Source: Colwellia sp. 20A7
GTDB lineage: Bacteria > Pseudomonadota > Gammaproteobacteria > Enterobacterales > Alteromonadaceae
DNA: 64,000 nt
Assembly: GCF_009832865.1 (NCBI RefSeq)
Contig: NZ_CP047130.1
Span: 2,294,001 to 2,358,000, forward strand
Direction: 5' to 3'
Shown: positions 36,442-44,434 of the stretch, in pieces
Position numbering within the stretch: position 1 is the first letter of the stretch
Layout of the letters: each line of letters starts with the position of its first letter
Made by a program: the position numbers and the translations under genes
The notes under the pieces: model-generated
The model's input: the letters and a program-made list of their open reading frames with translations, nothing else
Databases searched by the model: none
Told to the model about the DNA's origin: nothing

Positions 36442-36576
36442 ACGATTAGCAAAACTAAGCGCAGTTACAATGTTATTTACTACCTAAACTTAATCAACCC
36501 GGTAATACAACTAAACCCAAGATGTAGCACTCGACTACTTTCATATCTAAGTACCGTAAATAACTTCAGAACAATC

Positions 36577-36780
36577 ATGAGATTAGCATTTACTTTACTC
36601 TTCGCATTAACCACGCTAGTAATGGCATCATTAAAGGCTGAGACATTAAAAGTCGCTTCATGAAACATTGCCTGGCTCAGCTCGCATAAGTTCAACCAGC
36701 ACAGAGTGGCGCGTAAGGTGTTACGTGACTAATTTTATTACTATTCCTCAGCAAAAATTGGTTTTGAACAACTTCCCCCC
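36577..36780 (+). pseudogene. Second EEP-family nuclease remnant
   Basis: The sequence repeats the start of the remnant at 27217: MRLAFTLLFALTTLVMA, then ETLKVAS followed by TGA where Trp stands in the family (ASWN), then NIAWLSSHKFN. About 45 codons are deleted before VARKVLRD, another stop and YYYSS. It is a deeply decayed second copy of the same secreted nuclease. Confidence 0.75.
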
Positions 36781-36865
36781 CACCAAAACTGAAAATGGTA
36801 TAGGCATAATTCATTTCGTTAGCAGAGGCTTCTGTTAATAATCATTTAATTTAAGGAGTGTACCT

Positions 36866-37018
36866 ATGAGTGCCAATAAAACCCCAATGACAACTGACGC
36901 AGCCCGCAGAATTCAAAGTCAAACAGCTAAGGCGAATGACGGAAAAATCACTAAAGGCAGCTTTGCAGCTAAAGCGTTAAGTGCAGCTGAAAAAAATAAA
37001 AATAATGGAGTAATATAA
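36866..37018 (+). CDS. 50-aa basic small protein
   Basis: This short frame starts MSANKTPMTTDAARRIQSQT and is rich in Ala, Lys and Thr (TAKANDGKITKGSFAAK). It has an excellent ribosome-binding site (AAGGAG) and lies two bases before another small gene. The composition recalls the small helical, DNA- or seed-maturation-like proteins found on islands and plasmids. The function is unknown. Good translation signals support it. Confidence 0.6.
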   Translation: MSANKTPMTTDAARRIQSQTAKANDGKITKGSFAAKALSAAEKNKNNGVI

Positions 37019-37020
37019 AT

Positions 37021-37143
37021 ATGTCACAACATGATATCGACAATCGCGCTGACCAACTAAACCCCGAAAATGATGCCTACTGGCAAAGTCGTGGTGAAGA
37101 TGACCGACCTGATGACTGGCAAGAACAGCTAGATAACGACTAA
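37021..37143 (+). CDS. 40-aa acidic small protein
   Basis: This frame encodes MSQHDIDNRADQLNPENDAY, then WQSRGEDDRPDDW and a short acidic tail. It is strongly acidic, in contrast to the basic 50-residue protein encoded two bases upstream, and AATGGAG precedes the ATG. Two tiny coupled genes of opposite charge may form a complex. The function is unknown. Confidence 0.6.
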   Translation: MSQHDIDNRADQLNPENDAYWQSRGEDDRPDDWQEQLDND

Positions 37144-37185
37144 TATGTATTCTCTTCATTAATCTATAGAGCCAATAATATAAAA

Positions 37186-38520
37186 CTACCATGTTGCTGG
37201 CTCTGTTTTCTCAAGTTCTTTCTTTAAATTTGTTTGGTAATAATTAGGAACCTTCGATAACACTTTTTTTATGATTATTTCAGCATCTGCCTGATTACAA
37301 TTATCATTTTGGCTTTGTTCTATAAACTCATCAATTAATTTATCCATTGCTATTACTGTTTTACACATAAAAAAGGTAACTAAACCACGAGAGGTATTGG
37401 CATATTTATCTAAATTTTGTATAAAAACCGTTAATTTTTCTCCACTTGGTAGATTCTGACCATTTCGCCAATCTTTAAGCTGATTATATTGTTTATCCCT
37501 TAGTGATTCGCCAAACTCACTTGGCTCACTTTCATCAATTTCAATACAACTTGCTAATTTCCTATAGCCTTCATTTTCATTAGTTTCAGACAAAACAGAC
37601 TTAAATTCTTTTAGCAGACCAGCGAAACAAGTTTTGATATTTTCCTGCCTTGCATAAGCATTGATTGCTTTAGTAACCATACCAAGTTCATTTTCAGCTT
37701 TTTCTTTATTGGTTTCATAATACATGCGACATCCAATTTCATAATGCGTAATAGCCTCCAAATAAAAATCAAAAATTAAAGAACAATAACTTTCAATAAA
37801 TGTTAATTTTTGCTGTTCAGTTAATTGCTTTTGTTGCTCATTAAATTCAATAAGTTCAGAGAGTTTTAGAATGGTTGAAGGTGATATATTGGGGCAGTTA
37901 GCCCATAAAGATTGTTGGAATTTAGTTGCTGAAATATTATCTTTAAGCTTTATTTTTCCTACTTTAAGATCTTTTTTAAACTCCAGCATTAAATTTACTT
38001 CTGTATTGCAACGCTGCTCAATAAAATTTAGAAGTGGAGAAAACTCATCCAAGTCATCATGACCTGAATGTTTACAACCTTCTTTAAATGAGTGTATTGC
38101 AGGAAACCAATATATCGCATTAGACTTCGCTTGAGCAGCACGTATGGATTTAGCAATCACCTTTTTAGGAAGTAGATTTTCAAAAGGTACTGGAAGCAAT
38201 TTAAGCCATTTAATTATTTTCATTGTTGTTCTTAAACCAACACCTTTATTGAACAAGGCATATTTACTGGTACGAGAAATTTTCAATGGTTTTTTGTATT
38301 GAGCTTCAAAAATATCTATGAATTGCTTTTGGTTGGTAATAAACCCAAACACAGAAGAAACTTCGCTTATGGGCGGCAAGTAAAAAGATGGTGATTTACA
38401 ATCATTAATTTTTACTTTGTTTTCCTTATCGACACTTTCTTTTAATTCATCATAAAACTTACCTAATATGGCATCATTTTTTTTAAAAATGGTAGCGTGT
38501 TTATCTTTTGCATCATCCAT
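37186..38520 (-). CDS. Hypothetical 444-aa helical protein
   Basis: This 444-residue protein is predominantly alpha-helical and charged, with a Gln-rich stretch (NEQQKQLTEQQKLTFIESY) at about residue 225 and many Cys scattered without a CxxC pattern. No signal peptide or membrane segment is seen. I do not recognise any domain. It is transcribed away from the 169-aa gene at 38881 and convergent with the two small genes. The size, lack of homology I can name and position in a defence-rich element make it a candidate novel cargo gene. Confidence 0.6.
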   Translation of the reverse strand: MDDAKDKHATIFKKNDAILGKFYDELKESVDKENKVKINDCKSPSFYLPPISEVSSVFGFITNQKQFIDIFEAQYKKPLKISRTSKYALFNKGVGLRTTMKIIKWLKLLPVPFENLLPKKVIAKSIRAAQAKSNAIYWFPAIHSFKEGCKHSGHDDLDEFSPLLNFIEQRCNTEVNLMLEFKKDLKVGKIKLKDNISATKFQQSLWANCPNISPSTILKLSELIEFNEQQKQLTEQQKLTFIESYCSLIFDFYLEAITHYEIGCRMYYETNKEKAENELGMVTKAINAYARQENIKTCFAGLLKEFKSVLSETNENEGYRKLASCIEIDESEPSEFGESLRDKQYNQLKDWRNGQNLPSGEKLTVFIQNLDKYANTSRGLVTFFMCKTVIAMDKLIDEFIEQSQNDNCNQADAEIIIKKVLSKVPNYYQTNLKKELEKTEPATW

Positions 38521-38880
38521 GTGTTATATATTCCAAAAATTACTTTTACTAAAAGCCTACTATACATGGTTAAGCCAGTAAGTATAAAATTGCAAGCAGT
38601 TGTATTAATCTTCAAGTTTTCGCAAAATCAAAATAAATTTCTGTTTTATGTTCCAAGTTACTGTTAAGCAATACCAATCACTGGCATATTGAACGTGCAG
38701 AAGTCATAGCATTTAACATTAGCGTGACAGGCTCCTGAGCCACCAAAGCGGTCGTTCATCATCAAATTACTAATGATCACTTTGTGCGTAGAGGGGGATT
38801 AGCGTACAAAATTTATCAATACTTTTTCTAATACGCTATTATCTATCTTTTAATAAAATGTAACCTTACAAGGGAGGTTT
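38521..38880. other. Divergent intergenic region
   Basis: This 360-base stretch lies between two divergent unknown genes and should contain both promoters. I see no coding frame or strong repeat. A GC-richer segment around 38720-38800 contrasts with its surroundings and could be a small RNA or a leftover boundary. Confidence 0.4.
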
Positions 38881-39390
38881 ATGGAAACTCAAGCGGATAT
38901 TAATTGGAAGTCATATGCTTCTACTTTTTTAAATGACAAAAATATAAAATTGCGAGTAGGCTCTAAATTTAAGACAGCCTTTCCGTGGATAAATGGAGTT
39001 GTTACACCTGCAATGCCTACACGCATGTTGTCAAACGTGGTGGTTTTTGAAAGTTGGCAAAATCCTCACAATATGCGGATTGCAAAAGAAATAGTAAAAT
39101 CAAATAAAAAAATTACGTTGAGAGAGTTAGTAAGTGAAATGTTAATCACTAGTGAGATCCCATATATTTGGTGGTTATATCCAGTGAGTACAAAAGTTAG
39201 AGCAATTCACGAAGATGCTAACGGAATTACATTTATAAAATTAAATAATAAATGGCAAATGGTTTTCTCTTCAAAAATGGTTGGTGCGCTTGTAGGTGCT
39301 CAAGGTGGTTTAAATACTGAAAGTTTCCCTCCTAATTCATACTTTATTTCATGGGAAAATGAAGAGTTAGCGCGAAACCATGCTAAGTAG
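38881..39390 (+). CDS. Hypothetical 169-aa protein
   Basis: This 169-residue soluble protein has a very good ribosome-binding site (AAGGGAGGTTT). It has several Trp residues, an IPYIWWLYPVSTKVRAIH segment at the middle and a C-terminal ENEELARNHAK helix. I do not recognise the family. It is followed 105 bases later by a zinc-finger gene on the same strand, which may be its partner. Confidence 0.55.
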   Translation: METQADINWKSYASTFLNDKNIKLRVGSKFKTAFPWINGVVTPAMPTRMLSNVVVFESWQNPHNMRIAKEIVKSNKKITLRELVSEMLITSEIPYIWWLYPVSTKVRAIHEDANGITFIKLNNKWQMVFSSKMVGALVGAQGGLNTESFPPNSYFISWENEELARNHAK

Positions 39391-39495
39391 TATGGCTATA
39401 AGTCACTTAAAAGGATAAAAACAGTTGGTTAGGTTCCGCTTGAGTGGCCGTTGGTGCATTTTGCTTTAACTTTTAACTGTAGGAGTAGATAGCAT

Positions 39496-39837
39496 ATGGT
39501 AGAACAAAATATAAAAACGCCTTGTGATTTGAATCAACTAGTCTTATGTCCTAGATGTCACTGTGAAATTAAGGAAAAAAACTTAAAAAAGCATATTTCT
39601 CGTGTTCATATAAATAAATCAAAAAAATCTAAAGCGATCGCTAAAGATATAGCAGAGCGAAAAGAGTTGAGAACAGATAATTCGTTTTATAGTGACAAAG
39701 ATATCGCTATGTATTTAGCAGAAAATCCCGTAGTAAGCCAAACAGGTATATTTGGTGTTCCACAAGATAAGTATCGTTGGGGGAGTTTCGGCGTTAGTTC
39801 AATGGAATATGATTCATGGTCAAAAAATGATAAATAA
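39496..39837 (+). CDS. C2H2-type zinc-finger small protein
   Basis: This 113-residue protein has a single CxxC...HxxxH finger (LCPRCHCEIKEKNLKKHISR followed by VH) at about residues 17-40, followed by a basic helix (INKSKKSKAIAKDIAERK). The C-terminal half carries a Trp/Gly/Ser-rich segment (YRWGSFGVSSMEYDSW). It is probably a DNA- or RNA-binding protein. AGGAGTAGATAGCAT precedes the ATG. It may act with the upstream 169-aa protein. Confidence 0.6.
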   Translation: MVEQNIKTPCDLNQLVLCPRCHCEIKEKNLKKHISRVHINKSKKSKAIAKDIAERKELRTDNSFYSDKDIAMYLAENPVVSQTGIFGVPQDKYRWGSFGVSSMEYDSWSKNDK

Positions 39838-40239
39838 ACTATAAGTTATTAAAGCCGGACAATGAATGAGGCGTTATCAATACAAAATATAATCCTAAAC
39901 GTCATTTCGAGATCAACGAATAATGTCCGCAGTGTAAAGGCTTCATGAGAGTGTTTGATAAGTAACTAAAAATAAAACAAGCTCTTTATAATTTGCTGTA
40001 TGGGATTCGTAGCCAGTTATTTCTGCTTAAATATAAATAGGTATTACTTTCATTACTTAATTTTATAAATATTTATTCAGTAAAGTTGATTAAACTTATC
40101 TTCAATGCGATTCGTGGTTTTGAGTGTTAAGCTTGAGACCTTGGGCACTTAGCACGTAAACCACTAAAGTCGAGCTAGGCCTTGCACTCAATATAGATGA
40201 CAGGCATATTCATGTAATAATTAACTCATAGGTATACGA
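39838..40239. other. Intergenic region upstream of endonuclease I
   Basis: No gene is visible in these 400 bases. The first part contains CCGGACAATGAATGAGG and ACGTCATTTCGAG, which are GC-richer than the rest, and may be a cassette boundary. The promoter of the endonuclease gene should lie near its 3' end. Confidence 0.35.
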
Positions 40240-40974
40240 ATGAAAAAAATTATTAGCTTATTGGTTGCCATTTTAATCGCAACCCCTGCTATAGCAGCAA
40301 ACCAAGAAATACAGTCCTTTAGCAAAGCCAAAAGACTGTTAGAGCAAAAGGTGTATAACGAACACCGAAAAACACTTTATTGTGATGCAGAGTTTACTGC
40401 CAACAAAGAAGTAATAACGCCTAATGGATTTTCCACTGATAAATATGTTAAACGCGCTAAAAAAATAGAATGGGAACATGCATTACCAGCAGAGAACTTT
40501 GGGCGTACTTTCAGTGAGTGGCGTGATGGTCATGAGCAATGTGTTAGCAGTAAAGGAAAGGCATTCAAAGGTCGTAAATGCGCAGAGAAAGTAAATATTG
40601 AATACCGATATATGCAAGCAGACATGTTTAACCTTTATCCTGCTATTGGTGCGGTTAATGCTTTAAGGAGTAACTATAATTTCACCATGCTACCTGATGT
40701 TAAAAGTGATTTTGGTAGTTGTGCAATGAAAATTGAAAACCGTAAGGCCGAGCCGCCTGAAGCAGCCAGAGGAAGAATAGCGCGTACTTATTTATATATG
40801 GAAGAGTCTTATAAGCGATACAACATGAGTAAAGCACAACGCCAGCTAATGACCGCTTGGGATAAAATGTATCCCGTAGATTCGTGGGAATGTAGCAGAG
40901 CAGAGAAAATTACTGTCCTACAGAAAAACCAGAATAATATTGTTAAAAGTCGGTGTGATGCTCTAAACCTTTAG
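40240..40974 (+). CDS. Endonuclease I (EndA/Vvn family), exported
   Basis: This 244-residue protein has a signal peptide (MKKIISLLVAILIATPAIA) and the His-Me finger core of EndA/Vvn: KKIEWEHALPAENFG with the catalytic His at about residue 85, then YRYMQADMFNLYPAIGAVNA and RSNYNF with the metal-binding Asn region. Family members are periplasmic or secreted non-specific nucleases with several disulfide bonds, consistent with the Cys content. A broken copy of the same family lies at 32782-33303. It may serve DNA scavenging, or degrade incoming DNA. Confidence 0.88.
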   Translation: MKKIISLLVAILIATPAIAANQEIQSFSKAKRLLEQKVYNEHRKTLYCDAEFTANKEVITPNGFSTDKYVKRAKKIEWEHALPAENFGRTFSEWRDGHEQCVSSKGKAFKGRKCAEKVNIEYRYMQADMFNLYPAIGAVNALRSNYNFTMLPDVKSDFGSCAMKIENRKAEPPEAARGRIARTYLYMEESYKRYNMSKAQRQLMTAWDKMYPVDSWECSRAEKITVLQKNQNNIVKSRCDALNL

Positions 40975-40984
40975 TTGATACACG

Positions 40985-41212
40985 TCACATAAAGTAAGTA
41001 AATTCGGGGTTGTAATCAATCTTATCAAATAAGAACGAATCTACATCACCCCGTTTTACTTGTTCAATGTATAAATATGCTAGTTCTATTGAGCCAAAGT
41101 AAATATCGATTGCGTTAAGGGCGTGTGATTTAGAGTGAATTAGCTCAGTATGTTGATTAGTCGCTATAAATAACCAAGTATCAACAAGTACGACTGGTGG
41201 GTATCCTTTCAT
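40985..41212 (-). CDS. Hypothetical 75-aa protein
   Basis: This 75-residue frame (MKGYPPVVLVDTWLFIATNQ and so on) has AAGGATGATGACGAT before the ATG. It contains a helical middle and an acidic, aromatic C-terminus. I do not recognise it. It is convergent with the endonuclease gene, with ten bases between stops. The ribosome-binding site and even amino-acid use support it moderately. Confidence 0.45.
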   Translation of the reverse strand: MKGYPPVVLVDTWLFIATNQHTELIHSKSHALNAIDIYFGSIELAYLYIEQVKRGDVDSFLFDKIDYNPEFTYFM

Positions 41213-41339
41213 ATCGTCATCATCCTTAATGTATCGTTATTTAACTATAGAACATTATTTTTAGAATACGAATTCCGACAATGGGTATTTAAACTATGTA
41301 AAGTATTAATTAAATATATATTCATTATAAGTAGCAGAT
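41213..41339. other. Intergenic, AT-rich
   Basis: Nothing recognisable is present; it probably contains the promoter of the 75-aa gene. Confidence 0.3.
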
Positions 41340-41528
41340 TTACTTCACAGATAAATTTAACAATAATTTATTTACAAAGACATCCCAGTTATATCCAGTC
41401 ACACCACCAATAGCTACATACCCTAAACTGGCTCGAATAGGGTCTGATTCATTTGCAATATCTCCAGTTAAAACGAGTAACCCGCTTTGTACTATTGCGA
41501 ATACAAGGGAACCTACCAGAGTTGCGAG
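41340..41528 (-). pseudogene. C-terminal fragment of a membrane protein gene
   Basis: A 62-codon minus-strand frame encodes LVGSLVFAIVQSGLLVLTGD, then SLGYVAIGGVTGYNWDVF and a short helix. It is bounded upstream by an in-frame TGA and has no start. The hydrophobic Gly/Val pattern is protein-like, so it is best read as the 3' end of a truncated gene. Confidence 0.4.
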
Positions 41529-41655
41529 TCATGGCGTAAGGAAAAAACAAATATGTCTAGTAATTAAGGGCCTAATTCCTATGAAATGATGTAATACTTA
41601 AAATTACGCCATAAACCTACCGTTTTATACAGTAAATTTATGGCTTTGTTATGAC

Positions 41656-42207
41656 TTACATAACAGATATTGGTTCTAACTTTATCTCTATTTTTTTCTC
41701 TATGCAGCTTGCTGCCTTGAGATCCTTAGCTGAAATGCTACTATTTTTAATAAGTCTATTTGATGTGGAAGAATCATCTGATTTTTCAGCAGCCAATTCA
41801 TCTAATTTAGGGACTTTATAGTAAGGCAATAAGGTTCCTAGGATACTATTAATTGAATCAACACCTGTACTTGCTTCGGAGTTAATACTTATATTTGAGG
41901 CCAAGCCCTTGTCATTAAAAGTAACATCAAACTTTCCATTGGCAAATTGGGACGGGTCAAAATTCACATAATAATATTCATCTGAAGTAACGTAATCATA
42001 AGTTTCTGATATTTTTGTATCATTACAAAGTTCTGGATTTTTTGCTGCCTTAATAGCTTTAAAATAAGTGGTTTTTATAACCTTAACAAGGCGTGGTTTT
42101 GGAACAGGTATACCTTTTGATACACTACCATCGTGATTAAATGTTTCAAGATTGGTTGCGCATCCAGATATAACTGCTATTAAGAAAGTATACATAATTA
42201 TCTTCAT
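41656..42207 (-). CDS. Small lipoprotein
   Basis: This 183-residue protein starts at MKIIMYTFLIAVISGC, a lipoprotein signal with lipobox VISGC. I chose this start because AAGGAAATGTAAA precedes it; a longer frame adds ten residues. The body has alternating strands and a C-terminal Lys/Glu-rich end. The family is not recognised. It lies downstream of the trypsin-like protease on the same strand, so the two could form an exported pair. Confidence 0.6.
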   Translation of the reverse strand: MKIIMYTFLIAVISGCATNLETFNHDGSVSKGIPVPKPRLVKVIKTTYFKAIKAAKNPELCNDTKISETYDYVTSDEYYYVNFDPSQFANGKFDVTFNDKGLASNISINSEASTGVDSINSILGTLLPYYKVPKLDELAAEKSDDSSTSNRLIKNSSISAKDLKAASCIEKKIEIKLEPISVM

Positions 42208-42305
42208 TTTACATTTCCTTTTAATTAGTTGATCCATAACTTTTATTGTCGTAGCATTAATAAAGCCCGTTCCCCATCGGTAGTAGAACGAAATTTTTAG
42301 TTAGA

Positions 42306-43196
42306 CTAAAGCCCTGATAATACTGTATTGATCCATTTACCATAGTTAGCTACTCGGGTGTAAACGCCATAATAATTTTCCCTAGCGCATCCAGTTCCAA
42401 AACTTACAACACCAACTTGGCTCCATGCATCTCCAACCTTAAATAAAAGCGGTCCACCGCTATCTCCTTGGCAAGAATCTTTACCGCCACCCTTTTCGCC
42501 TGCACAAATCATGTTTTCAGTAAGGTTGGAATATGCAGATTTACAAATATTGTTTGCTACAACAGGAACAGTGACCTCTTGCAATGTTTTTGATGTAATC
42601 CCCCCCTCGGAAAGTCGTCCCCAACCAATAACCGTAACTTTCTTTCCTGCTGTAACATTAGCAAGCTGAGTATAAATATTTAAAATTAAAGTGTTTTCTG
42701 CATTTTCTGAAAGCTCAACTAATGCTATATCGTTGTCGCTTGTATCTGAGTTGTATAATGGATGTGGTACGAATCGGTTTATTTTATAAATTCTTCCGGT
42801 GTTTGTAGTTAAATCATGTCTTCCTATGATGACGACATCTGATGTATACACTTCACAATGCGCGGCAGTCAAAAGCCAACTTTTGGCTATTAGGCTTGCT
42901 CCACAGTATGAACTCAAGAGGCCAGAACTGTCGGAGTAAGCAAGGGATACTGCCCATGGATAGGCATTTACTTCTGTCTCTCTCCCTCCAACTATTTTAG
43001 GTTCAAACTTTTTTTGATGTTCAAGTATTCGTTGCATCCTTTCACTTGAAATTTGATGTGATTTTTCTACCGCTCGATCAATTGCCTTCTCCATGTTCGC
43101 ATTACTCTCCTGGAGTAATTTGGAAATAGGGCTGAGGTTTTCTGCATCAACAGGTAGTGTGCAAAGAATCACAATCATAGCAATAATATAGTTCAT
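42306..43196 (-). CDS. Secreted trypsin-like serine protease (S1)
   Basis: This 296-residue protein has a signal peptide ending near PVDA (about residue 18), a propeptide-like helical region (20-68) and an S1 chymotrypsin-fold domain starting at IVGGRETEVNAYPW. The catalytic triad is visible as LLTAAHC, DNDIALV and GDSGGP, with Asp at the base of the specificity pocket (GKDSCQGDSGGP) predicting trypsin-like cleavage after Lys or Arg. Such proteases are typical of Vibrio and other marine gammaproteobacteria. It could be zymogen-activated by cleavage before IVGG. A small lipoprotein gene follows. Confidence 0.92.
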   Translation of the reverse strand: MNYIIAMIVILCTLPVDAENLSPISKLLQESNANMEKAIDRAVEKSHQISSERMQRILEHQKKFEPKIVGGRETEVNAYPWAVSLAYSDSSGLLSSYCGASLIAKSWLLTAAHCEVYTSDVVIIGRHDLTTNTGRIYKINRFVPHPLYNSDTSDNDIALVELSENAENTLILNIYTQLANVTAGKKVTVIGWGRLSEGGITSKTLQEVTVPVVANNICKSAYSNLTENMICAGEKGGGKDSCQGDSGGPLLFKVGDAWSQVGVVSFGTGCARENYYGVYTRVANYGKWINTVLSGL

Positions 43197-43689
43197 AACA
43201 ATCTCCTTGATTAAGTTAAATTTGGCACCACTTAATTATTGATATCCAGTGTACTTCAGCCTTTTATTATCTGTATTTCAGCGTTAATACTTTCGCAATA
43301 AAATGTTAAAATAAACATTACTTTGCATAATAGCTAAAATTAACTTTAGTCTATAATTTAGATAATTACCTATTTTTATCAAAATGAGTAAGTGAAAGTC
43401 AGATGTTTCTTTAATTAATGCTCCTAGCGCGAAGTTCAAAAAACTTTGCGCTGCAAACGACTGAAAAATTAAACCCGCTCAAATTAAAAGTCTTTTCAAG
43501 TTTCGTTTTAAATTCTCTATGTCAGCTCCGTTGGATCATTTGTCGCTCGATAAGCCAAGATTAACATCCGCTTTTCGTATCTAAGTGAACATAAACTTGC
43601 ATACGTAATAAAACAAGTTTGATCATTCTGATGGGTAAGGCTAAAGTATATTGGTTTGAAAACTTAAAAAAGTTCAAGTAAAATTACTT
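43197..43689. other. Intergenic region between protease and module 2
   Basis: No gene is seen in this stretch. It carries the promoter of the protease gene and has stop codons in all frames. Bases 43420-43460 hold a CGCGAAGTTCAAAAAACTTTGCGC palindrome (GCGAAGTT/AACTTTGC), which may be a terminator-like or regulatory hairpin. Confidence 0.45.
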
Positions 43690-43807
43690 ATTATATGTAC
43701 TCTGAAAGGGCTATTTAATTCTGTAAAGGATTGAATTTTATAAAGCCCTTTTTGCTGTATAGAAAGCAGAAGGTACGTAGTTCCTTCTATTCTATTTCAC
43801 TTGATCT
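43690..43807. repeat. Intergenic repeat, copy B
   Basis: This is the partner of the repeat at 34048-34158; see that entry for shared blocks. Within this copy AGGGCT and AAGCCCT can pair around a 30-base loop. It precedes the LRAT gene and the terminator of module 2. Confidence 0.6.
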
Positions 43808-43899
43808 TTATTTCTAGCGCTACTATATCCTCGTTAATCCATTAGTTAATATGCAGGGTTCTACCTAAATCATTTGTGGTTAACTATACAGACAAAAAA

Positions 43900-43929
43900 A
43901 GAAGCATTAGCTATTACCGCTAAGCTTCT
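43900..43929 (-). terminator. Terminator after the LRAT-like gene
   Basis: AGAAGC-TTAGC and GCTAA-GCTTCT-like arms pair around a short loop with TTTTTTTG following on the minus strand. It overlaps the region just after the LRAT-like stop. Confidence 0.7.
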
Positions 43930-43936
43930 TTATATG

Positions 43937-44413
43937 TTAATCAGAATCCCACTGTCTCCAGGTATTAGTATTCAGGTGGTTTTTAGCTTCATCTTTTAAC
44001 ATCCACATAAATGAACAGCTATTTTCAAAGTCACCATTAATACAACCAGCAGTAAACTGATGGCAATTATCTATGATGACATTGTAATTTCTATTTGCTC
44101 CTAGCATTTGGATGGCGCTATCAGCAATGTAGCGTTTACCTGTCGCATAATCACCTTTACATGAAACATAAATATTAACGGCTGTAGTATTGGCCATGAA
44201 GCCTTTAGGGCTAACAGCCTCGATTAACCCATTACCATTTAAATGGACTATTTGATTATTGCCAATATAAACACCACTATGTTCAGCATAACCAAAGGCT
44301 AAATCACAATAAACAATACTTCCTACTGCTGGTGTCACTGAGTCTCGACATGAATCAATTGCGCCTTCAATAAAGTTTACTAATGGAGCAACAAAGGGTA
44401 ATAAATGTAGCAT
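43937..44413 (-). CDS. LRAT-fold (NlpC/P60-like) cysteine protein
   Basis: This 158-residue protein has the lecithin:retinol acyltransferase-type core: EHSGVYIGNNQIVHLNG with the catalytic His, and IDNCHQFTAGC with the NC motif that supplies the catalytic Cys. Bacterial LRAT-fold proteins may be acyltransferases or amidases and are often effectors or phage-related. An N-terminal hydrophobic segment (LLPFVAPLVNFIEGAI) could anchor it. AGGGAGAAAGTCATT precedes the ATG. It follows recombinase 2 by 21 bases on the same strand, so it is probably carried and expressed with that module. Confidence 0.7.
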   Translation of the reverse strand: MLHLLPFVAPLVNFIEGAIDSCRDSVTPAVGSIVYCDLAFGYAEHSGVYIGNNQIVHLNGNGLIEAVSPKGFMANTTAVNIYVSCKGDYATGKRYIADSAIQMLGANRNYNVIIDNCHQFTAGCINGDFENSCSFMWMLKDEAKNHLNTNTWRQWDSD

Positions 44414-44434
44414 AATGACTTTCTCCCTATAAAG

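Noticed and set aside
39391..39495. Integron attC site between the 169-aa and zinc-finger genes
   Set aside because: GTTAGG- and TTTAAC-like ends are present, but I could not pair a proper attC fold and no integron integrase is in the window.
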